DNA of 26,443 nucleotides from Acidobacteriota bacterium (GTDB lineage Bacteria > Acidobacteriota > Blastocatellia > Pyrinomonadales > Pyrinomonadaceae): NCBI GenBank assembly GCA_023391155.1, contig JAEWBM010000077.1, positions 1 to 26,443 on the forward strand, read 5' to 3'. The notes under the pieces were generated by a model. That model worked only from the letters and a program-made list of their open reading frames with translations. It did no database searches and was not told the DNA's origin. Shown here piece by piece: positions 1 through 7,285 of the stretch. The translations under genes and the position numbers were made by a program. Every line of letters begins with the position of its first letter. Position 1 is the stretch's first letter.

Positions 1-83
1 AATTGGCGCCAAATTGAGCCAATTAGCAAATTTCCAATGATAACTAAACAGTCTCCAGGTTGCAAGCTTTCAGAGGCGGTTTT

Positions 84-980
84 TCAATCCTCTTTAGGCC
101 GGGACCGCGGATGAAAGTTTTCGTAGGCCTTTTTGAGGTGAGCATCGGTTATATGCGTGTAGATCTGGGTAGTTGAGATATCGGCGTGGCCGAGCATCTG
201 CTGAACGCTGCGGATATCGGCACGGTTCTGAACCAGGTGCGTGGCAAAAGAATGGCGGAGCGTGTGGGGAGAGACCCCCTCAAGACCGCACTTTTCCGCG
301 TATTCGCTGATCATCTTGTGAACCTGCTGGCGGTTGAGCGGACGCCCGCCGGGCGTCACAAAGAGTTCGCGGGCGGCGATATCACCGTTCTTTCGGCGCA
401 ACGTGAGATATTTGTTGAGCCAATCGACAGCGCTGGACCCGATCGGGACGCGCCGGGTCTTGCTTCCCTTACCCGTGGTGGTCAGGATGCCGGAGTCAAG
501 GTCGAGGTCATCGATCTTAAGGGAGGTTAGTTCCGATACCCGCAGGCCGCAGGCATACATCACCTCGATAATTGCACGGTCGCGGAGGCCCGTTTCGGTA
601 GCGGTATCGGGGGTTTCGAGCAGCCGTTCCATGTCGGAACGGTTAAGGAACTTCGGGAGATAGGAACTCTTTTGCGGAGTGACGAGCTCCTCGGCGGGGC
701 TCGATTCGGCATGGCCGTCGATCATCAGAAAGCGATAGAACCCCCGAACAGAGCTGATAAGCCGCCGTTTCGAACTTTCCGAGATCTTTGCACGCGAGAG
801 GTCCATCAGCCATTCGCGAAGCTCCTCGCGTTGGAGGGTGAGAAGCGAGAGGCCGTTCTTATCCACCCATGACTCGAGCTTGCGAAGATCGCGTTCGTAG
901 GAATCGAGCGAATTCTTGGAAAGCCCTTTTTCGACACGGGCGTAGGCGATGTATTCGCGAATAAGATCTCGGTTAGTCAT
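84..980 (-). CDS. xerD: XerD-type site-specific tyrosine recombinase
   Basis: A 298-residue protein, the usual length for XerC/XerD. These recombinases resolve chromosome dimers at dif by cutting DNA through a 3'-phosphotyrosine. The N-terminal SAM-like core-binding domain covers about residues 5-88. The catalytic domain (about 110-285) shows the full set: R147 in GLRVSEL, K171 in GKGSK, H239 and R242 in PHTLRH, H265 in MLGH and nucleophile Y274 in TQIYTH. The spacing matches E. coli XerD closely, which supports a housekeeping recombinase over a phage integrase. The ATG at 980 has a GAGGA-like ribosome-binding site a few bases upstream. No attachment site or other mobile gene lies beside it. 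XerC versus XerD cannot be fully settled without a tree; XerD is preferred from the overall resemblance. Confidence 0.88.
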   Translation of the reverse strand: MTNRDLIREYIAYARVEKGLSKNSLDSYERDLRKLESWVDKNGLSLLTLQREELREWLMDLSRAKISESSKRRLISSVRGFYRFLMIDGHAESSPAEELVTPQKSSYLPKFLNRSDMERLLETPDTATETGLRDRAIIEVMYACGLRVSELTSLKIDDLDLDSGILTTTGKGSKTRRVPIGSSAVDWLNKYLTLRRKNGDIAARELFVTPGGRPLNRQQVHKMISEYAEKCGLEGVSPHTLRHSFATHLVQNRADIRSVQQMLGHADISTTQIYTHITDAHLKKAYENFHPRSRPKED

Positions 981-1132
981 GTCCTCGAGGTGTGTATGGA
1001 GCGAAAAAGATCTCTCGTCGAAAAGCTTATCATCTGCGCACTTGTTTGCGCGACGTTCCTCTCAACCAGGCCGTCCGGCGACCGCTGCCAAGGCGGTAAT
1101 GCCTTAACCTCCAATTACGGATTAAAGAATCA

Positions 1133-1165
1133 GGGCCCGCATCTTTCGCGGGCCCGCTTTTATTT
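1133..1165. terminator. GC-rich intrinsic terminator hairpin, possibly bidirectional
   Basis: GGGCCCGC at 1133-1140 pairs perfectly with GCGGGCCC at 1148-1155 around a 7-nt loop. On the plus strand it is followed by GC and then TTTTATTT. On the minus strand the downstream tract (TGATTCTTT) is weaker. It lies just past the stop of the DUF4173-like gene (1187, minus strand), which is its most obvious client. The better U-tract, however, faces plus-strand transcription, for which no convincing gene lies upstream. Confidence 0.7.
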
Positions 1166-1186
1166 ACGCAGCATCTTGATCGACAT

Positions 1187-2884
1187 TTAATGCGGCGACG
1201 AGTAGCAATTTACCGGATATGCATTGCGGGACATGGAGTCCGCATTTGCACGGGCCAGGTTCCAGCTCCGTAGATCGCCCGGCTGCTCCGCACGACGGCA
1301 AGCCCGCCGTTCCAGCTCGATAACCGCCGAAGTATTATCCTCGGCACTCATTCGATCAAGGGCTCCGATGACAGCGGGGAGGGCGTCGTCGCTGAGTCCC
1401 GCGTTGTAGTAGGCGTCATATTCCCGGCCTTGCTGCATAAGCTGAATGTTTTTGCGGGCGATGAAATCGTCGGGATTCATCAGGTTGGTCGCACCGAGAA
1501 CGATGATCGCGGCCCAAAGGGCACCCCAGGCAAAGTTGTTTCGATGGCCCCGCAGCACTGTCCAGCCGAACCACACGAATACGACCGAGAGCCAGATCAT
1601 CAGCACCATCGGATAGAATCTGACGGTCGTCCAGCCGTAGCCGAACTCGCCGGTTAGCAGCACCAGCCGCTGCATCGCCGAGGCCATTATTACAAAGAGC
1701 AAACCGATCTGGATGCCGGCAAGGATGCGAAATATTTTTTCGTTGCGGGCATTATCTTTGCGTATTAGCCAGTGGCCGACGAGCAGCGTCGGAAGCACAA
1801 GAGCCGCAACGGCGACCAATTCGCCAAACCCGCGGCGAGCGTATTCCGCAAGCCCAAGGCCCGGCGTTTCGCGGACAAAGTCCATCCCGCCGAATAGGTA
1901 CGGGAGCTGAAAGATCACAAAGCTGAGGAAAAGCAGGTCGATGAGGCCGAGTATGATCACCGTCTCAACGGTGCCGAGCGTGAATACCTGAGGGAAACGG
2001 GTGTTGTCCCAGTTTTGCCAGTCGCGTTTCGTCTCGCCGGGGGTTTCGGCCTTCCCTTCACCCGCATCTTCGCGGTTCATGTGCTCGACGACGGTGGCGT
2101 GGTTGGGCAGGGCGGTGTCCTCGGCCGGTTCGGCGGCGATCTTTTCGACAAAGCCGGTATCGGCCGCTTTGGCCGCGTCGGCTCGCGGGATGGGCGAGAC
2201 GAAAGCGGGCTTTGCGGCGAAATGCTCAATAAGGGTCCCGCGGAAATACCCCGCCGTCAGCCACGCGAAGAGCGAGGTGAGCACAACATGCGAGATAACG
2301 GTGTCGATCTCAAAATTGATCGCGCGGTTCGCCATGTCCTCAAATGCCGCATCGGCCGCCATGAAGAGCGCCCCGAAGATCATCACCAGCGGCAGTGCGA
2401 CGGCCAGGCCGCGCATCACTGAAAAGATGCTGCGGCTAAAACTGTTTCCGGGCATCGTTTTCCAATCAACATCGGCGCCGAGCAAGAGGAAAGGCCCGAG
2501 CAGAGACGTGAGGCCGGCGAAGATCGACCCGGCTGCGTAGTGAAACGCGCCGGCGAATCGCTGGTTTATGCCGAAATTCGGCAGCACGAGCACGCCCATG
2601 ATTATGATGATGGCAAACGTATCGAAAACCAGAAGCTGTTCCGAATCTCGAAGCAGGAACATCGCACCGAAGAAGACCATCGCCGCCTGGAGCGATATAG
2701 TCCGCGGCGTCAAGATCTCCATACGATGCCGCGTGGCAAGCGTGAACATCGCCGCGACAAAGGCCGCGACGAACAAAAAAGCATTCAGCCCCCACGGCGT
2801 CTCGCGGAGCAGCAAATTGCCGAAAATACCTATAAAAAATGCCGTGCAGAGGATCTCGATCCCGGTACGTGTACGTGTATTCAT
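1187..2884 (-). CDS. DUF4173-like polytopic membrane protein
   Basis: A 565-residue inner-membrane protein with many hydrophobic helices. The N-terminal half (about residues 8-220) carries about six to seven segments. A charged Ala/Glu/Asp-rich loop follows (about 225-300), then a second membrane half (about 305-470) and a soluble C-terminal tail with Tyr, Arg and Cys residues. The segment QLPYLFGG followed by AEYARRGFGELV is the hallmark I associate with the DUF4173/DUF4153 family; its biochemical function is unknown. The ATG at 2884 has GAGG about nine bases upstream. The upstream flank is the repeat-containing spacer at 2905-3092, and a terminator hairpin follows the stop. It looks like a single-gene unit. 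Family assignment is from motif memory, so moderately sure; function is not assigned. Confidence 0.75.
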   Translation of the reverse strand: MNTRTRTGIEILCTAFFIGIFGNLLLRETPWGLNAFLFVAAFVAAMFTLATRHRMEILTPRTISLQAAMVFFGAMFLLRDSEQLLVFDTFAIIIIMGVLVLPNFGINQRFAGAFHYAAGSIFAGLTSLLGPFLLLGADVDWKTMPGNSFSRSIFSVMRGLAVALPLVMIFGALFMAADAAFEDMANRAINFEIDTVISHVVLTSLFAWLTAGYFRGTLIEHFAAKPAFVSPIPRADAAKAADTGFVEKIAAEPAEDTALPNHATVVEHMNREDAGEGKAETPGETKRDWQNWDNTRFPQVFTLGTVETVIILGLIDLLFLSFVIFQLPYLFGGMDFVRETPGLGLAEYARRGFGELVAVAALVLPTLLVGHWLIRKDNARNEKIFRILAGIQIGLLFVIMASAMQRLVLLTGEFGYGWTTVRFYPMVLMIWLSVVFVWFGWTVLRGHRNNFAWGALWAAIIVLGATNLMNPDDFIARKNIQLMQQGREYDAYYNAGLSDDALPAVIGALDRMSAEDNTSAVIELERRACRRAEQPGDLRSWNLARANADSMSRNAYPVNCYSSPH

Positions 2885-2947
2885 TGCTAAAACCTCGAAC
2901 AGAGTTCAACAGGATAGGCAGGATAAATAGGATCTTTCGAATTAGAT

Positions 2948-2992
2948 ATCTTGACCATCATGTTTATCCTGTAAAAATTCTGCCGCGTCAGA
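2948..2992. repeat. Intergenic direct repeat, copy 1
   Basis: A 45-base element containing TTTATCCTGTAAAAATTC and TGCCGCGTCAGA. It recurs exactly 100 bases further on with two mismatches. It lies in the spacer upstream of the DUF4173-like gene. The core AGGATAAA/TTTATCCT also occurs in opposite orientation at 2920-2927, giving an inverted pair with 2963-2970. Confidence 0.85.
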
Positions 2993-3047
2993 ACCTGCGA
3001 AAATAATCCGATAGGATGGAAGATCGTTAGGGTTCGTTTTGACAGAA

Positions 3048-3092
3048 ATCTTGTCCATCAGGTTTATCCTGTAAAAATTCTGCCGCGTCAGA
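3048..3092. repeat. Intergenic direct repeat, copy 2, overlapping a gene end
   Basis: The second copy of the 45-base element (43 of 45 identical to 2948-2992). Its last bases, GTCAGA, contain the complement of the stop codon (3088-3090) of the winged-helix regulator, so the element supplies or abuts the end of that gene. The arrangement suggests element insertion or duplication at the 3' edge of a coding region. No transposase is nearby. Confidence 0.85.
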
Positions 3093-3468
3093 TCTGCTTC
3101 ATTGCCTTGATCAGCGCTTCCATGTGGTCGAGGTAGCGTTCGAGGGCCTTGCGGCCGGCGGCGGTTATTTTGTACTCGGTGAGCGGCGTGCGGCCGGCGA
3201 ATGATTTTTTCATCGTCACATAGCCGGCGTCCTCGAGCTTTCGTGCGTGGACGCTAAGGTTCCCGTCGGTCGTGTCGAGCAGGGCCTTGAGCTCGCCGAA
3301 GCTGAGCTTTTCGTTTGCCGCCAGGGCGCTGATAATGCCGAGCCGCATACGCTCGTGAATGACCTTGTCGAGATCACTTGAGACGGTCTCGGCGGCCTTC
3401 TCCACCCTCAATGCGGGCGGAGTGGGCCGGTCCGTCTCCCTTATAACTGCCAGATTCTTTTTCGCCAT
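3088..3468 (-). CDS. Winged-helix (HTH_34-type) transcriptional regulator
   Basis: A 126-residue DNA-binding protein. Residues about 38-117 form a MarR/ArsR-like winged helix: RLGIISAL, then the recognition region TTDGNLSVHARKLEDAGYV, then a wing with GRTPLTEYKIT and AAGRKALERYL. This pattern fits the PF13601 (HTH_34) family, usually small dimeric autorepressors co-transcribed with membrane proteins. I use the ATG at 3468, not an in-frame start at 3513, because GGGGAG sits about ten bases upstream and the longer version would overlap the preceding gene. Only four bases separate it from that gene's stop, so it is the last gene of a three-gene operon. A palindrome next to the operon promoter (4456-4478) is a natural candidate operator. 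No metal-binding Cys cluster is seen, so a metal sensor is unlikely. Confidence 0.85.
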   Translation of the reverse strand: MAKKNLAVIRETDRPTPPALRVEKAAETVSSDLDKVIHERMRLGIISALAANEKLSFGELKALLDTTDGNLSVHARKLEDAGYVTMKKSFAGRTPLTEYKITAAGRKALERYLDHMEALIKAMKQI

Positions 3469-3472
3469 TGCT

Positions 3473-3775
3473 TTAGCTCCCCGCGACCGGGGTCCCGAAA
3501 ATTCCCACAGCAAGTTCGGCCCAAACCAGGAACAGGCCCGCCAGGATCACCGCGACAGCGATGAGCCGGAGCTTGAGGCTCGGCAGCATTCGCAGCGCCG
3601 CCTCGATCACGAGCCCTGTGCCGAACAGCAGTACGCCCGCGACGATAAAATCGAAGAGCCCCCATTTAACTTCAGCGGTGAAGGACATTGCCACAAAAGG
3701 GACCGCCAACAGGGCCGCGGCGCCGAGCATAATAAGGACGAACCTTTTGTTTTCCATTTGATAAATATTTTCCAT
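3473..3775 (-). CDS. Small membrane protein of unknown function
   Basis: A 100-residue hydrophobic protein with three predicted membrane helices at about residues 12-31, 40-60 and 70-92, and almost no soluble part. I do not recognise a family. The reading frame stays open to 4000, but that extension lies inside the neighbouring gene on the same strand and reads as Arg/Gly-rich nonsense. I start at the ATG at 3775, whose upstream bases (GGGAAATAAAGCA) resemble those before the regulator gene. It begins 20 bases after the upstream membrane gene and ends four bases before the regulator, so all three are probably one transcript. Its likely role is tied to whatever the regulator controls; nothing more specific can be supported. 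Confidence 0.75.
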   Translation of the reverse strand: MENIYQMENKRFVLIMLGAAALLAVPFVAMSFTAEVKWGLFDFIVAGVLLFGTGLVIEAALRMLPSLKLRLIAVAVILAGLFLVWAELAVGIFGTPVAGS

Positions 3776-3795
3776 TGCTTTATTTCCCGGGCCAT

Positions 3796-4419
3796 CTAGC
3801 CCCCATATTTCCTCGCGATGATAAATCCGAATACGATATGGAGCAGGCCAAAGCTTGCGGCCATCATTTCGTCGCCAAACCCTTTCGGCAGAGCCAGCGT
3901 GATCGCTCCCATCGCCACAAACATCCATCCCATCACAGGCACGGCCCTGACCGAGTACGCACCGCCCCCGATCACGGCCGTGCCGTAAAGCATCATCCAT
4001 GTAGCCGCCATCAGCTCGTAATGTTCAAAACGCCACATTCCTAATGTCAATGCAGCGCCCACGATGACGGGCGGGGCAAAACTTGTCGCGAACTTGCGCG
4101 CCGGGGTTGAGAGCAGAGAGGTCTTTGCGATCTTCGACTTCTGCCACATCGCGAGCAGGCCGATGGCAAATGCCAGAACCGCCTCTGTTACCCACACCAA
4201 CAGCCAGTTGCGCAGGTAGATCTGTTGATTCGCAATAAATGCCGTCGCCAACGCCGTCGCTCCCATCAGCATCCCGCCGTAACCCGGCACGGCCGTAAAG
4301 CTGGTCGACCGCTCCATCGTTTCGCGGATGAATTGGAGATTATCGATCGCACGTCCGCCGAGGCTGACGGGTTCGTTCGTTTCGGGTTCCGGTTTGCGAA
4401 GTCGTGAAACGTTTGACAT
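3796..4419 (-). CDS. Polytopic membrane protein, first gene of regulator operon
   Basis: A 207-residue protein with a soluble N-terminus (about 1-43) and five to six membrane helices at about 46-64, 71-92, 113-128, 137-152, 160-178 and 186-203. The segment IRETMERSTSFTAVPGYGG just before the first helix looks like a conserved family signature I have met in acidobacterial hypothetical proteins; no function is known to me. It is the promoter-proximal gene of a three-gene operon with a small membrane protein and a winged-helix regulator. The ATG at 4419 lies only eight bases from a TATATT -10 box, so the message probably starts at or within a couple of bases of the ATG and would be leaderless. 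There is no room for a Shine-Dalgarno sequence. Confidence 0.8.
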   Translation of the reverse strand: MSNVSRLRKPEPETNEPVSLGGRAIDNLQFIRETMERSTSFTAVPGYGGMLMGATALATAFIANQQIYLRNWLLVWVTEAVLAFAIGLLAMWQKSKIAKTSLLSTPARKFATSFAPPVIVGAALTLGMWRFEHYELMAATWMMLYGTAVIGGGAYSVRAVPVMGWMFVAMGAITLALPKGFGDEMMAASFGLLHIVFGFIIARKYGG

Positions 4420-4427
4420 CGAGAGTG

Positions 4428-4456
4428 AATATACGCCAAGTAATTCTCGCTGTCAA
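4428..4456 (-). promoter_or_regulatory. Near-consensus sigma-70-type promoter of the 4419-3088 operon
   Basis: Read on the minus strand: TTGACA (4456-4451), a 17-base spacer, then TATATT (4433-4428). The -35 matches consensus perfectly and the -10 matches five of six. The start codon at 4419 follows after eight bases, which predicts transcription initiation at or next to the ATG. Confidence 0.8.
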
Positions 4457-4478
4457 GTACTTTGTATTATAAAGTGCT
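4456..4478. promoter_or_regulatory. Palindromic operator candidate overlapping the -35 box
   Basis: AGTACTTT (4456-4463) and AAAGTGCT (4471-4478) form an imperfect inverted repeat (one mismatch) around seven AT-rich bases. It abuts and shares one base with the TTGACA box. A 23-bp dyad at a promoter driving a winged-helix regulator gene suggests autoregulation by that protein. This is inference from position and symmetry. Confidence 0.6.
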
Positions 4479-4520
4479 GAGGGCTTTTTCGCCCAGGCAG
4501 GGCTCATATCACCCAATCCC

Positions 4521-5378
4521 CTATTGCTTATTTGCGGCGTTGACGATATCGCCCATGTTCTTTATGGGCTCGGCGAGCGGATCGGCGGTCAGCAATGTGA
4601 GACGGTCGCCTTTGCGAAGGAAATGATTCCCGTTCCATTCATAGACGGAGCGGGTGAAATGTGTCGGGCAGCAGAGCTGCTCTTCGTCGCCGGTGATCTT
4701 GCCGGTCTCGACCTCGCCGAGTACCCACCGGTCCTGGCCGTAGAGTTCGATGATGACGCGGCCCTCGCCGTCGGGGCGGATATCCTTTAGCCCGCCGTCG
4801 GCACGATCGCCGGTGCGGAAATGCCAAAGCAGGTTGGGGGCGTCGTCCTTCCATTCATATACATAGACCATCTGCGGAATGGCGGCGCCGGTGGTCTCGA
4901 CCTTTAAGATAACGACGGCATTTTCCTGTCCATCGCCGGTGGCATCGAAATAACGCGTCGCTACGTGGGACATTCCGATGCGGCGCTCGGCACGGCGGCG
5001 GATCTTCTCCTCATCGGGGAGGTCTTCGGTGATAGGAAGCGAAACGGCCTCGAGCACGCCGTTCACGAGCGTGATCTCGCTGCCGTCAGGGTTTTGCCAG
5101 CCGCGCGGGAGCGGATAGGAATGGTTGCGGAAATCGAATGTGGATAGGGGCGAGCCGCCGCCGCTAAAGCGGTCGTCAAGCAACTCGGTCTGGAGATCGG
5201 GGATCTCGGGCGTCGCCTCGGCAGTTGCCGCAGCGGGCACCAGGGTCGAGGCCCGGACGGGCCCGTTCATTTCCGGCGGCGACTGTGCCGAGTCCGTTTC
5301 AAGGCCGCAGGCCGACATGAAAAATATTACAAATGCCGCGAAAATTGCTGCGGCTTCCCGATTTCGCATCACGTTCAT
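4521..5378 (-). CDS. Putative lipoprotein of unknown function
   Basis: A 285-residue protein with an N-terminal hydrophobic stretch ending in FFMSACG, a plausible lipobox with Cys24 as the acylated residue. A Pro/Ala/Thr-rich linker (about 30-65) follows. The rest is a soluble beta-rich domain that includes YFDATGDGQENAVV (about residues 143-156), which resembles the Asp/Gly turn found in VCBS/FG-GAP-like or EF-hand-like calcium loops, and a later CC pair in EEQLCCPTHF. I do not recognise a named family. It follows ettA on the same strand after an 82-base gap, with no clear terminator between. Two in-frame Met codons (5378 and 5369) are possible starts and neither has a good ribosome-binding site. 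It is probably outer-membrane or periplasmic and anchored. Confidence 0.75.
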   Translation of the reverse strand: MNVMRNREAAAIFAAFVIFFMSACGLETDSAQSPPEMNGPVRASTLVPAAATAEATPEIPDLQTELLDDRFSGGGSPLSTFDFRNHSYPLPRGWQNPDGSEITLVNGVLEAVSLPITEDLPDEEKIRRRAERRIGMSHVATRYFDATGDGQENAVVILKVETTGAAIPQMVYVYEWKDDAPNLLWHFRTGDRADGGLKDIRPDGEGRVIIELYGQDRWVLGEVETGKITGDEEQLCCPTHFTRSVYEWNGNHFLRKGDRLTLLTADPLAEPIKNMGDIVNAANKQ

Positions 5379-5460
5379 TAAACTGCAATGTGCCGCCCGA
5401 CCGGCGGCCGCGACCGATGCTTGGGGTCATTGGCGACGAAAGGCCATTAATGTAACTTAT

Positions 5461-7149
5461 CTAAGCCCGGGTCAGGCTTCTGTATTTTATACGATGCGGC
5501 TGGTCGGCATCCTGGCCGAGCCTGCGTTTGCGGTCCGCTTCGTATTCGCTGTAATTTCCGTCGAAATACTCAACGTGAGAATCGCCTTCAAAGGCTAGGA
5601 TGTGAGTCGCGATGCGATCAAGAAACCAGCGGTCGTGGCTGATGACAACAGCACAACCGGCAAAGTTTTCAAGGGCCTCTTCGAGTGCCCGCATTGTATT
5701 GACGTCAAGATCATTTGTGGGCTCGTCGAGGAGAATGACGTTAGCTCCGGATTTTAACATTTTTGCCAGGTGAACGCGATTGCGCTCGCCGCCCGAGAGC
5801 TGGCCGACACGTTTTTGCTGGTCAGAGCCCGAGAAATTGAACCGCGAAACATAGGCGCGAGAGTTCATTTCGCGCTTGCCGAGCGTGACGAAATCGAGCC
5901 CGTCGGCGATCTCATCAAAGATCGTCTTGTCGGCGTTCAGGCTGTCGCGGGATTGGTCGACATAGCCGAGCTTGACCGTCGGGCCGACGCGGAAGCTGCC
6001 GCTGTCGGGCTCTTCCTGGCCGGTGATCAAACGGAAGAGAGTTGTTTTGCCGGCGCCGTTCGGGCCGATTACGCCGACGATGCCGCCCGGCGGGAGCGAA
6101 AAGCTTAGCCCCTCGAAAAGCAGCTTGTCGCCATAGGACTTTGAAACGCCCTGGGCCTCGATCACCAGATCGCCGAGCCGCTCGCCGGGCGGGATGTAGA
6201 TCTCGAGGTCCTCGCTGCGCTTTTCGCTTTCGGTGGCGACCATCTTTTCATAATCGCTGATGCGGGCCTTGGATTTTGCATGCCGGCCCTTTGGCGACAT
6301 CCTTATCCACTCCAGCTCGCGTTGAAGCGTCTTTGCGCGTTTGTCGTCGGCACGCTGTTCCTTGGCAAGCCGCTGCTCTTTTTGTTCAAGCCAGCTCGAG
6401 TAATTCCCCTTCCACGGGATGCCCTCGCCGCGGTCAAGCTCCAGGATCCAACCGGCGACATTGTCGAGGAAATATCGGTCGTGCGTCACCGCGATGATCG
6501 TGCCTTCGTACTTTTGCAGATGCTGTTCGAGCCAGGCGACGGTCTCGGCATCGAGATGGTTCGTCGGCTCATCGAGGAGCAGGATATCCGGCTTTTGCAG
6601 AAGCAAGCGGCACAGCGCCACACGTCGCTTTTCGCCGCCGGAAAGGTTCTTTATGGGCGTATCCGCCGGCGGGCAGCGAAGCGCGTCCATCGCCATCTCA
6701 AGCCGCGAATCGAGGTCCCACGCATCGGCGGCGTCGAGCTTTTCCTGGACCTCGCCCTGCCGCTCGATCAGCGCATTCATCGCGTCGTCGTCCATCGGCT
6801 CGGCGAACTTGGCATTGATCTCTTCAAATTCCTTGAGAAGGTTTACCGTTTCCTGCGCGCCTTCTTCGACGATCTCTTTTACGGTTTTCGTCTCGTCGAG
6901 CTTCGGCTCCTGTTCGAGCAGGCCGACGGAATAGCCCTTTGAGAAAACGACCTCGCCGTTAAACTCCTTGTCGTGCCCGGCGATGATCCGCAGCAGGCTC
7001 GACTTGCCCGCCCCGTTCAGCCCCAGCACGCCGATCTTCGCCCCGTAAAAGAACGAGAGATAGATGTCCTTCAAGACAGGTTTCTTATCGTAAAACTTTG
7101 ATACCTTGACCATCGAAAAGATGATCTTGTTTGGTTCAGGGCTAGTCAT
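5461..7149 (-). CDS. ettA: EttA, ABC-F energy-dependent translational throttle ATPase
   Basis: A 562-residue cytosolic protein with two ABC nucleotide-binding domains and no membrane segment. NBD1 has Walker A GLNGAGKS (43-50), signature LSGGE (169-173) and Walker B ending E194. The inter-domain arm (about 245-320) contains the basic WIRMSPKGRHAKSKAR helix that contacts P-site tRNA in EttA. NBD2 has Walker A GPNGAGKT (362-369), signature LSGGE (451-455) and Walker B ending E476. Both catalytic Glu residues are present. EttA binds the ribosomal E site and gates the first peptide bond according to the ADP/ATP ratio. The N-terminus aligns with that of E. coli EttA, supporting the ATG at 7149 although no strong ribosome-binding site precedes it. 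It diverges from the SLC13 gene across 136 bases. Confidence 0.93.
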   Translation of the reverse strand: MTSPEPNKIIFSMVKVSKFYDKKPVLKDIYLSFFYGAKIGVLGLNGAGKSSLLRIIAGHDKEFNGEVVFSKGYSVGLLEQEPKLDETKTVKEIVEEGAQETVNLLKEFEEINAKFAEPMDDDAMNALIERQGEVQEKLDAADAWDLDSRLEMAMDALRCPPADTPIKNLSGGEKRRVALCRLLLQKPDILLLDEPTNHLDAETVAWLEQHLQKYEGTIIAVTHDRYFLDNVAGWILELDRGEGIPWKGNYSSWLEQKEQRLAKEQRADDKRAKTLQRELEWIRMSPKGRHAKSKARISDYEKMVATESEKRSEDLEIYIPPGERLGDLVIEAQGVSKSYGDKLLFEGLSFSLPPGGIVGVIGPNGAGKTTLFRLITGQEEPDSGSFRVGPTVKLGYVDQSRDSLNADKTIFDEIADGLDFVTLGKREMNSRAYVSRFNFSGSDQQKRVGQLSGGERNRVHLAKMLKSGANVILLDEPTNDLDVNTMRALEEALENFAGCAVVISHDRWFLDRIATHILAFEGDSHVEYFDGNYSEYEADRKRRLGQDADQPHRIKYRSLTRA

Positions 7150-7285
7150 AAAAAATAATGCCGCACTGCGGCTTTGTGTGATCTTAAATGTATCTATATC
7201 GTATTCGACGCGGCAGATTCCATCAAACCCGCATCCCGCACGATATGGCCAACGGCGGCTATTAAGCTAAACTGTTTATTTTGCA

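Noticed and set aside
3..12. Perfect 10-bp palindrome TTGGCGCCAA at the window edge
   Set aside because: Too short, and the surrounding sequence is cut off by the window start; it cannot be tied to any gene.
84..980. Tyrosine recombinase as an integrase marking a mobile element
   Set aside because: Length and catalytic spacing match housekeeping XerD, and there is no tRNA, attachment-site repeat or mobile-element gene next to it.
990..1190. 66-residue plus-strand reading frame between xerD and the DUF4173-like gene, with a signal-like start
   Set aside because: It reads straight through the terminator hairpin, has a poor ribosome-binding site and unconvincing composition after residue 25. 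Not supported as a gene.
3776..4000. Upstream in-frame extension of the small membrane protein gene to 4000
   Set aside because: The extension overlaps the preceding membrane-protein gene on the same strand and encodes Arg/Gly/Asp-rich shadow sequence; the ATG at 3775 fits the operon spacing.
6280..6942. Long plus-strand open frames (up to 220 codons) opposite ettA, and similar ones opposite other genes
   Set aside because: Antisense shadows of well-supported genes in GC-rich DNA, with no motif, start signal or family resemblance.
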